The notes below the pieces were generated by a model, which ran no database searches, was not told the origin of the DNA, and worked only from the letters and a program-made list of their open reading frames with translations. 64,000 nucleotides of DNA. Source: Perognathus longimembris pacificus. Taxonomy: Eukaryota > Chordata > Mammalia > Rodentia > Heteromyidae. The translations under genes and the position numbers were made by a program. The first letter of the stretch is position 1. Every line of letters starts with the position of its first letter. Positions 57,901 through 64,000 of the stretch are shown here, in pieces. The stretch is taken from NCBI RefSeq assembly GCF_023159225.1, contig NC_063163.1, forward strand, positions 103,819,885 to 103,883,884, in the 5' to 3' direction.

Positions 57901-60900
57901 CTTAATAGGTCACAAAGAAGTAATGATATGCATGTCTTCTCCTGTTGGAGTTCACCCATCAATAAACCACCTACACTGGCATAGTACTGTATGTGTTGGC
58001 TCATGTAATCAGAGCTTCCTGCATTTACTCTGTGAGCCAGACGTGGCCTGTTCCCACCGTCGGCACAGCACTGCAACCGCTGGGTTGGAGTGACTTGCCC
58101 ATGTTATTGTGTGTGTGTCCTAGCCAGATGCAGTCATTCTGACCTCCAGTCCCAGATTTCCTCCCTTTTCTCATCGCCATATTGGCAAAATGAAGACCCA
58201 CCATCTCTTAAGTCATTTCAGGGATAAAGCATGCAAGAATGAAGAGCATCCTGGTCACCCAAGCTACAGAGGAGTGCCAGATGAGAGGGGCTCAGTTTTC
58301 CTACGTTTATAGAGTCACAGGGAAAACTTGAACCCTAATCTGAGACCTTGAGGTCTTAGCAAGAACGAAAACCTCAGGCCAGCCTACTGTACCATAGAAC
58401 AATCAGATCAGTTAAGTGCCATTCTTTAGGTTCATCAAAGGCAAAAATCAATGTATTGCAATACATTTGGACAGAGTTCAGTGCCATGTCAATAATAATA
58501 ACAGATAAAAATAATCCAAATTATGCTGATGGATTGAGTAGGAAATGAATGCCACAGCCTTGGGAAGTTGGGGGAGAGGGGTTAATCCAGACAATGCCGA
58601 GGCCGCTGGGTCCCCAAGTCTCCATCAGTACTGTGAACCCTCAGACCACATGCTTCCTTTCAGGACCCAGGCATAAAGGTATTGCATACGGAAGCAGGCA
58701 TGGAAGACGTGAACCCAAGTTTTCAACTTGGGCCTTGGCTGTGGGCTGCCTTCCTTGTTCCTCCATCTCTCTGAGTCTGATCCCTATCTCAAAGCTAAGA
58801 CAGAAGGAAGCTGGGTTCTGTTGCCTAGAGAAGCTAATTGTGTTTTTACAGGGGGGGAAAAATAAAAGCTCCAGGGTGTGTAATATATGACCAAAATCAC
58901 ACTCTCTTCTTCCCCTTCCCCAAGCTCTCCCCTCCCCCAACCTGCTCATACCACAAGGCTCTAGTAACTCCAAGAGGCTCCCCTACATGGAGGGGATGGG
59001 GGTGGGGAGGGGGTTGGCCACGATCCTTGACCCTTGGGTCCCAGAGGTCTCTCTGTGTGGTGGTTTGCTTACTAGGCAAGAGCCTCTTCCACACCAAGAA
59101 CACCACTTCTGGCACAGAGGGACTTTGCTCTACGTTTGACAAACTGGAGCCAGAGAGAGATGTATAGGTATGGGATTCATGCCAAGAGAAAGAAAGATAC
59201 ATGGAGAAAAATGCTAGGGAGTTGGCTTTATTTAGCCTGAAGAAAAAAAAAAGAAAGAAAAAACCTACAGAGAGGAAGGAAGGGAGGAAAACAACACCAA
59301 ACAACAATTTTCCAAATAAAACCCACATAATTACAAAGAAGCCTATAACAGGCATCCCATAATAAAAACACTTGTTGACCTGCTGTCTCTTCCCTCCAAT
59401 TCCCCATCCCTTCTCCCATGACCGCTCAGAGCACCAGAAGAATGGGGAAAATGAATAGAAATGAACACTTAAAAGCAAGCTCTTTGTGACAACCAGTGAT
59501 GAGAAGAGTCGTGGAATCTCCTTCCACAGCTATCCTCAGAACTGTCAGAAGGCTTTTTTAGAGGGATAAAACACCAAGCATCCCAGACGCACAGACTGGA
59601 TGAGCTTCCAATATGCTAGGACCTGTGTGGTTTCAACTAGACACCTCCTCAGTTTCCAACCCAGTCTGCCCTCCTGGATTGGCTATTTCACAGAAGGACT
59701 CACATGGTTTTGAGGCTCTAATTGTGAAACAACCCTAGACCCTGCAGTACCTGTGCTGGAGACTCCGGCGATGTTGCTGGGCTCACTGATCAGATCCTGC
59801 ATGACAGCCAGAACCCGGAACTCATACCAGGTATCCTAAAACCCGGAGGACGACAACCGGTCAGATGAAGGACTTGGGACCCCCACCCCTCACCGCCAGC
59901 CCTGCTCGCCGGCCTCCACACTACTAATGGTGCACAGGACTTCCATGGGTAAGTATAGAATATGGGTCACCCTGGCTATGACTCTGGTGTAAATACTCCC
60001 ACCATGGCTGATTTCATCATGAGCCTGAAGTCACTGGCAGGGCTAGAAAGACACGTCACAATGGACTCTCACTATGAGCAGACTGAAATCCACCATTAAC
60101 TACGCAGAAAAAGGTACACTAGATTAGAACTAAGACGCAAGCTGCTTCCTTTCTAGAGGTCCAGACACACTCAGGTTTTGAGGCGTCCTCTGGAGAAAAG
60201 ATAATTGCGTTTGTCCGGGGACTCTAAATGGTTAAAGGAAGGGTCCTGCCCTTGGCAACCTTAGAAGACAATCCTTCTGAGACCCTCTCAGCACACTCTG
60301 CTGGGATCTAGTAAAGAGGGGAAGCTAGAGCTCTCATAGTCTATACCAGCCTCTCACCCTGACCTGCGCCCTGCCCTAGCTGGTGTCTGCTATTAGGGAA
60401 AATCATCAGTGCAGACCCCACTGCCACCAAGCTTGCCCCTTGGATCTTGAGGACCAAGTTCAAATCCTGCCAGCAGATCTGGGAGAAACCAGCAGTGTAG
60501 GTGAGGAGATGTAATATAAAATGTGACCTTCTTCAAGTGAGTTGGATCACTCCAAGTTTCCAGTGTCACATTCAGGATCAGGAGGAACTTTAAAAAGAAA
60601 AAAATAGCCGGACACTGGTGGCTCATGCCTGTAATCCTAGCTACTCAGGAGGCTGAGATCTGAGGATCACAGCTTGAAGCCAGCCCAAGTAGAAAAGTAC
60701 GTGAGACTCATCTCCAATAAACTACTCAGAAGAAACCCAAAGTAGTACTGTGGCTCAAGCGATAGAGTACTAGCCTTGAGCACAAAGAGGCTCAGAGACA
60801 ATGCCTAGACCCTGAGTTTAATCCCCAAGACTGGCAGGAAAAAGAGGCAAGGAAAAGCAAAGGCTGACCTGTGACAGATCCTTGGCAAAGAAATCCCCAT

Positions 60901-62545
60901 CGGTTCCTGGAATGGCATCGTCCAGCATTTCCCAGCGCTCCCCGACCCGGAACTCCAAGACATAGCGGTCGATGGGGAAGCTGTGGTTGGCAGGCGGGAG
61001 CCAGGACAGGAGCACACCCTGCTGGGTCCGGTTGGCTGTGAGGCACCTTGGTGGGGTAACCAGCACCGGGGGTTCTGGAGTTGTAATAGGGAATGCTGCA
61101 GCAAGGGAGGGAGAAGGAAGATGGCGCTGGGGAAGCCGAGAGGGCTGTGGTACGACCTCCCCCACCCACTCCAGAGCCCACCTGACAATGAATGTGGCAT
61201 CGCGGGGAGAAGAGCATGCGATTTAGAAGAGCCCTCCCGGTCCAAGGAAAGTCAGGGCCAGAGCTTCAGGACTGTACATTCTGAGTGAGTTTAGTGAACA
61301 GTGGGAGGGGCAAGTATGAAGGACGACTACAGGGAAGGGAGAACTAAGTGCAGGGATAGGCATGTGCCACATGACACTTTGGCCACTGAGGAACGGCAGA
61401 AGGTTCCATGCCCATGGAGACGATCGTGGAGCTCAGCCTCCTGGCACAAAAGGTCACTCTAGTGCTCGTGGTGAAGCCAGTGCATGATGCTGCCTGGGTA
61501 GAAATGTGTGTAGCTCTGGGCAGCACAGAATTCTTGATTCGGGAACTAGAGGATGATATTGCTGACTGATGTGTTGACTATACTATACATTGTATCATTA
61601 AAGTACTATTTTTTAAGTGTCTGGCAAAATGACTCTGCTCTGTCAGCACTCATTCCATACATCCCACGTTTACCGTGACTCTTGGTTGCATCTTTGCTCT
61701 TCTTGTGTCCTACCATCTTGGTCTGTGTAAATACACACTGTGATGTTCACACAACAACACTGCGTAACAACACCCTGCTTGGGGGGAAGCTCAGCTCTTG
61801 TCCCTATTATTGAGAGATACATGATTCTATCTTTTGTTTTCCTCCCAGGAAGGAAGAAAATTTCACCCAGCAGCATGCTGCTCACTCCTTCAATTCTCTT
61901 CCCTGCCCCAGAGCACAAAATGAGACCCAGCTGAAGCACTTCAGAGCTCACGTGAGCAGCCCACACCTGCGGATTACCTGGCGGCACTGTAGAAAAGGAC
62001 TCAGGAACAGGGCCCGCTAGAGTTGTGCCCTCCCCTTTCCCCAATCCAGGAAGAGCCAGCTCATCAAGCTCTGCCTCATACAGCACCCTCAACTGTAAGC
62101 AGCAGTCAACCCACCAACTAGCTTAACAAGGAAAGGTGTGACACACAATCGCTCCCTTCCATCTGAGGATGCCACAGGAATTTGGAACAGGCAAATGCTA
62201 CAGGATGACATGGAAAATCCCCATTGGGAAACCAAATGGAACCATTACAGAGAGCACTTAGTAAGTAAGGTACTTACTAAGCTCTAAATGTTGACTCTGA
62301 GACCATGGCTATCATTATGTTTGTCTACCCCAGCTCGGCTAGACAGGGCCCCCAAAACTCTGGCCTCACCTAAAGTGTTCACAGTGACCACTTCACTGAA
62401 GGCGCTGGTTCCCAGCTTGTTCTGGGCCAGGACACTGAACTGATATGCAGTCTCAGGCTCCAGGGTATCCACCAGCAACCAGTTAGGGCCCGGTGGCACT
62501 GACAAGGACAGCCAGTCGTGGGGCCCAAACTGTGCCCGCTTCATC
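42760..62545 (-). CDS. IGSF9B: IGSF9B (protein turtle homologue B), C-terminal 892 residues, 8 exons in window
   Basis: Single-pass adhesion protein of the turtle/Dasm1 family; IGSF9B is known at inhibitory synapses, linked to neuroligin-2 through S-SCAM/MAGI2. Seen here: minus-strand exons 62370-62545, 60869-61095, 59751-59835, 56605-56766, 56211-56256, 53753-55405, 45687-45808 and 42760-42968. All have AG acceptors and GT donors, and all join in phase (2680 nt, 892 codons plus stop). They encode the second half of FN3 domain 1, FN3 domain 2, one transmembrane helix with a basic stop-transfer stretch, and a tail of about 650 residues rich in Pro/Ser. The phrase GPDGRFVM in the tail is shared with the paralogue IGSF9 and fixes the family; the long Pro/Ser-rich tail text fits IGSF9B rather than IGSF9. 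The five Ig domains and signal peptide must lie to the right of the window. The stop codon used gives C-terminus GHATLL. Confidence 0.96.
43000..43067. repeat. (CA)n(GA)n tract beside the IGSF9B terminal exon
   Basis: Reads (TC)n(TG)n in the transcript, immediately upstream of the acceptor of the last exon, extending its pyrimidine tract. Confidence 0.9.
44068..44103. repeat. (GTTT)n microsatellite
   Basis: About 9 units. Confidence 0.95.
44694..44740. repeat. (CA)n microsatellite
   Basis: CA-rich with two TA interruptions. Confidence 0.9.
44888..44902 (-). promoter_or_regulatory. CTCF-like motif in last IGSF9B intron
   Basis: Minus strand CCAGCAGGTGGTACT, one mismatch to the core; same orientation as the three sites in the left part. 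Confidence 0.3.
45687..45808 (-). CDS. IGSF9B: IGSF9B penultimate coding exon (basic segment)
   Basis: 122 bp. Acceptor gtcctttgcag, donor gtaaat. Joins the GG of the large exon to give Gly, then ILPPASGNAAAPERLEALKY and QRIKKPKKSSKGSSRSKKRS, ending with one base of an Asp codon. The Lys/Arg cluster is striking (11 Lys/Arg in the last 20 residues) and could act as a nuclear-localisation-like or lipid-binding patch; that role is inference. Phase matches both neighbours exactly although the upstream intron is about 7.9 kb. Confidence 0.9.
48096..48141. repeat. Degenerate ATT/ATC triplet tract
   Basis: 'attattattatcatcatt' and 'atcatcatc' units in an IGSF9B intron. Confidence 0.85.
51010..51237 (-). 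mobile_element. SINE, type A
   Basis: 'catgaggcttgaactcaggg' to 'ggcgtgagccaccagtgcct'; sense in an IGSF9B intron. A (TTTC)n run lies at its tail (50995-51012). Confidence 0.85.
52437..52495. repeat. (GGAGA)n pentanucleotide repeat
   Basis: About 11 near-perfect units, purine-only on the plus strand, in an IGSF9B intron. Confidence 0.95.
52701..52726 (+). other. G-quadruplex motif in IGSF9B intron
   Basis: Five G-runs (3, 5, 3, 4, 3) with loops of at most 4 nt; on the template strand of IGSF9B. Confidence 0.55.
52818..53163 (-). pseudogene. Candidate alternative terminal exon of IGSF9B (short isoform), frame disturbed
   Basis: An acceptor (gtgcctcgcag) at 53164-53166 would join the large exon in phase to give SGKLQSDR. 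From memory, the human short isoform continues SGKLQRDR and ends about 20 residues later in ERALSKL. Here a (TGTC)4 run at 53135-53150 follows. The matching 'ERAHSIL' and TAG (53089-53091) lie two frames away, so the in-frame reading runs on as an unrelated hydrophobic stretch to a stop at 52818. The exon may be non-functional in this species or may encode a novel tail. Depends on recalled human sequence. Confidence 0.45.
53135..53150. repeat. (TGTC)4 within the candidate alternative exon
   Basis: Reads (GACA)4 in the transcript, 13 nt after the acceptor at 53164. See the frame argument in the findings. Confidence 0.9.
53753..55405 (-). CDS. IGSF9B: IGSF9B large cytoplasmic-tail exon
   Basis: 1653 bp. 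Acceptor tacctgtag, donor gtaagt. It encodes most of the cytoplasmic tail: SPTREKELSLYKKTKRAISS, ISRGPDGRFVMDPSD, an acidic patch SDEENEDPL, then a Pro/Ser-rich unstructured region with two WW-type PPxY motifs (PPAY at 54949-54960, PPFY at 54781-54792). A Ser/Arg-Pro region near the end includes STGSPSQSSRSGSPS. The exon ends ...TLPTSG in phase 2. Reading on into the intron gives a stop at once (GGG TAA). The Met at 55434 of the longer open frame lies in intron and is not a start. The frame is intact over the full length and CpG-rich. Confidence 0.97.
55406..56210 (-). other. IGSF9B: IGSF9B intron
   Basis: 0.8 kb, of which about 240 bp is a plus-strand SINE (55530-55770). Nothing else recognised. 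Confidence 0.8.
55530..55770 (+). mobile_element. SINE, type A
   Basis: 'gctgggcacccatggctcaa' to 'ccctgagtttaagcgtgaca' plus A-run, in an IGSF9B intron. Confidence 0.85.
56211..56256 (-). CDS. IGSF9B: IGSF9B small juxtamembrane exon
   Basis: 46 bp, too short to appear as an open frame by itself. Acceptor ctccttccag, donor gtaagt. Completes Asp with the preceding exon and reads PPLSITHCRKSLES, ending with two bases of a Pro codon completed by the large exon (ESP|LSSGKVSP). 'DPPL' straight after the basic stretch is shared with the paralogue IGSF9. Confidence 0.93.
56257..56604 (-). other. IGSF9B: IGSF9B intron
   Basis: 348 bp of unique sequence between the transmembrane exon and the 46-bp exon. 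Nothing recognised beyond splice signals. Confidence 0.85.
56605..56766 (-). CDS. IGSF9B: IGSF9B exon: transmembrane helix and stop-transfer
   Basis: 162 bp. Acceptor ctccttgcag, donor gtgagt. Starts DIFPQPDLTDDGLARP, then a hydrophobic run from VLAGIVATICF through FSTLAACFV (about 25 residues) and the strongly basic NRQRKRKLRRKK. Positive residues after the helix place the C-terminal side in the cytoplasm (type I topology), as known for the family. Confidence 0.96.
56933..57150 (+). mobile_element. SINE, type B, full length
   Basis: 'gggctgggaatatggcctag', 'ccccagcaccacatatatag', 'gtggctcaagtggcagtgtg' and 'ccctgagtccaaggcccaag' with A-rich tail. Confidence 0.85.
57190..57490 (+). mobile_element. 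L1-like 3' tail, best preserved copy
   Basis: Order: 'gaatattaagaaggagaaac', G-rich block, 'atactcaatgtactcaagcg', 'caagatgcattgtactcata', 'gaaacccctttgcacaacta' and a T/A-rich tail 'aaaataatttattttttaaa'. In an IGSF9B intron, antisense to the gene. Confidence 0.55.
57518..57830 (+). mobile_element. SINE cluster (diverged A, B1-like, ID-like)
   Basis: 'ggtgtggcagtgcacatctc', 'cctgtctgtaatctcagcta' and finally 'ggcatagctcaagagataga' with 'gagtgcaatcccaataccac'. Confidence 0.65.
58992..59013 (+). other. G-quadruplex motif in IGSF9B intron
   Basis: Four G-runs (4, 5, 4, 5) with loops AT, T and A; on the template strand of IGSF9B. Confidence 0.6.
59751..59835 (-). CDS. IGSF9B: IGSF9B exon: end of fibronectin-III domain 2
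   Basis: 85 bp. Acceptor cgggttttag, donor gtactg. Reads DTWYEFRVLAVMQDLISEPS then NIAGVSST plus one base. 'WYEFRVLAV' is the FN3 F strand with its conserved Tyr, and 'SEPSN' begins the G strand. The short linker after it leads directly to the transmembrane exon. Confidence 0.95.
59836..60868 (-). other. IGSF9B: IGSF9B intron
   Basis: 1.0 kb splitting FN3 domain 2. A SINE (60605-60845) sits immediately inside the 5' splice site side. The rest is unique. Confidence 0.8.
60605..60845 (+). mobile_element. SINE, type A, next to an IGSF9B splice donor
   Basis: 'agccggacactggtggctca' to 'ccctgagtttaatccccaag' and a G/A-rich tail. Antisense to IGSF9B. Confidence 0.85.
60869..61095 (-). CDS. IGSF9B: IGSF9B exon: first part of fibronectin-III domain 2
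   Basis: 227 bp. Acceptor cttgctgcag, donor gtcagc. Completes an Ala codon with the previous exon and reads PITTPEPPVLVTPPRCLTAN, then QQGVLLSWLPPANHSFPIDR, YVLEFRVGERWEMLDDAIPG and ends AKDLSQ in phase 0. The 'LLSWLPP' Trp and 'YVLEFRV' are the conserved B- and C-strand signatures of FN3. A SINE ends about 24 bp past the donor (see findings). Confidence 0.96.
61096..62369 (-). other. IGSF9B: IGSF9B intron
   Basis: 1.3 kb between the two FN3 domains' exons. Unique sequence, no repeat or exon recognised. Confidence 0.75.
62370..62545 (-). CDS. IGSF9B: IGSF9B exon: second half of fibronectin-III domain 1
   Basis: 176 bp. Acceptor ...ttggccag at the right end, donor gtgagg at the left. It reads MKRAQFGPHDWLSLSV, then NWLLVDTLEPETAYQFSVLA, NKLGTSAFSEVV and ends VNTL plus one base. 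Tyr in 'AYQFSVLAQN' and the trailing 'SEVV' strand are typical of FN3 strands F and G. The exon starts with the third base of a codon carried over from an exon outside the window; the preceding FN3 sequence is not found between 62546 and 64000. Confidence 0.95.
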
Positions 62546-64000
62546 CTGGCCAAGAGAGAGAGAGAGGATGGGGGACAAGGGGTGGGGTGGGTCACACTGG
62601 AGAGAAGAGCATGCATACAAGGTCCTGGAGGAGAAGGCACTGAGAGGACAAGCATTCCCAGGTTCAGAGGAAGGGAGAAGGATGGACAGGGTTGGGGGGC
62701 AAGGGAGTGACCTGCCTGGCTCTAGCTGTGCCAACCCTCATGAAGCCAGGCTACCTGCCAATGCTGGTAACTCCCTACAGAAAGTGCCCCTCTGGTGAAG
62801 ACCATGCTGAAGACACTGGTCAGATTATCAGGTGCTTCATGGGAAAATCCCACCCTGAGTGTCACCCTGCAAGTGGGCTCTGCCTTGGGAGAGTGGGGAC
62901 ACCCGGTGTGAGGATGAGCAATAACAGGACTAGAAAAGAAACTTCGGTGAACCTGGCTGACCTTCCTGACAAGATAGCCAAGCACAGGACCCAAAGGAAC
63001 CCTGGGAGCTCACTTAGTCTGGTTCCATTGGGTCATCTGAGAGTGTTCAAGATGCACAACAAAACTGACCAGGGATATCCCCATCATGGAAGCAGGATTC
63101 CCAAGGCTTGAGGATTAGAAACTACAGCCAAGGGGGTAGTCACAACATGTGTGGAAAGTCCTGAGACTAGGCCTGAGGGCTTTCCACTGTTCTAAAGGAA
63201 ACCCTAAAAGTCCCCATAGGCAGTGACGCCACCCTTGCAGGTGCAATACCCCTGTCTTACCACAGGGAGGAGACATTGTCCCGTGTGGTTGGCATACTCC
63301 TTGCAGCCCTGAACTGTAACTAAACCGGTGCCCACTGAGTTCCCCTTCTAGGTTGAAAGGCTCCCTGTCATGTTTGCCCAGGAGGGTGAGATGAGGCAGC
63401 AGAAAGCGAGCATAGCCAAAAAAAGAAAAACGAAAAAAAAAAGGGGAAAACTGGCAACCAAATGTCTGAGTCAGTACAGAGCGGAAGGCAATCTGAAAGG
63501 AAGGGAAAATAAGAGAACCCACCCAACCTCAGCACACCACACCCTGCCCTTCCCCATCCAGGGCACCAAAGCCGGTGGGCAAAGGGTGACAAAGCAATGC
63601 AGATGAGAAACAGGGTGGGTCAGCACCAGCACCAAGGGGAACCCACACAGGCATCCCCAAAGATGGCTGAGCCACAGCAAACACCCCTTCCCTCATAGTG
63701 CTGGGCGTCCTAATCCTGCCTCTCCTTGCTACCCTCCCCCACCTTACCCGGACGCGCCCACTGTGGAGGAACAGAGCTAAGGCTTGGGGGCATCTTCTGG
63801 CTATAGCTGCCACCACCCAGGTAATAATTCACCAATCTAGAACCGCACATGCCTCAGATTATCCTGCCTGGGGACTGTTCCCCCAAACCACCTCAGAAAC
63901 CAGGGCAGAGATCCCCACAGACCCTCTCCTTCAGCCTCCCATGCTGTTTAAGGGTGTATCAAAGGATTCCCCTGAGTTGTGCACTGCAGACTCAAGTCGA
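62546..64000 (-). other. IGSF9B: IGSF9B intron, runs off the window
   Basis: I looked for the preceding FN3 exon (expected to carry an SWEP...GGY...FSVWY-type strand) on the minus strand and did not find it, so the intron continues beyond the edge. Has an A-rich tract at about 63417-63450. Confidence 0.7.

Larger units (their letters stand above)
56767..59750 (-). other. IGSF9B: IGSF9B intron
   Basis: 3.0 kb. Holds an ID-like composite SINE (56933-57150), an L1-like 3' tail (57190-57490), further SINE pieces (57518-57830), and a G-quadruplex motif (58992-59013). No exon recognised. Confidence 0.75.

Overview
The window is mammalian nuclear DNA: split genes with canonical splice sites, AATAAA poly(A) signals, many (CA)n, (CT)n and (GATA)n microsatellites, LINE-1 pieces and dozens of short interspersed repeats. 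The two commonest SINE modules are tRNA/ID-like and end in 'ccctgagttcaagcccc'. They look like SINEs of geomyoid rodents (kangaroo rats, pocket mice, gophers). That species guess is inference; 'rodent' is much safer.

Two protein genes are supported, both on the minus strand and in tandem. SPATA19 (sperm mitochondrial protein, spergen-1) is complete at about 16.1-21.2 kb. It has six coding exons that join in phase to a 150-residue protein, a likely 3' UTR exon with a poly(A) signal, and a CCAAT box just upstream of the start. IGSF9B (turtle homologue B, an inhibitory-synapse adhesion protein) enters from the right edge. Eight coding exons between 62.5 and 42.8 kb encode the last 892 residues: the end of fibronectin-III domain 1, all of domain 2, the transmembrane helix and the whole cytoplasmic tail. 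The tail ends ...GHATLL, a class I PDZ ligand. Earlier exons lie beyond 64 kb.

Layout: 1-16.1 kb is intergenic, rich in microsatellites and SINEs; 16.1-21.2 kb is SPATA19; 21.2-30.4 kb is intergenic with L1, MaLR-like and SINE pieces; 30.4-42.76 kb is probably one very long IGSF9B 3' UTR ending at one of two strong minus-strand poly(A) sites; 42.76-62.55 kb holds the IGSF9B exons; 62.55-64 kb is IGSF9B intron.

I found no new multi-gene system. The points most worth checking are the alternative C-termini of IGSF9B (the position of the short-isoform terminal exon seems frame-shifted by a tetranucleotide repeat), the paired PPxY motifs plus PDZ ligand in its tail, an inverted SINE pair and long tail in its 3' UTR, a SINE 24 bp from a splice donor, a TATA/AATAAA unit at 41.7 kb, and several CTCF-like sites.
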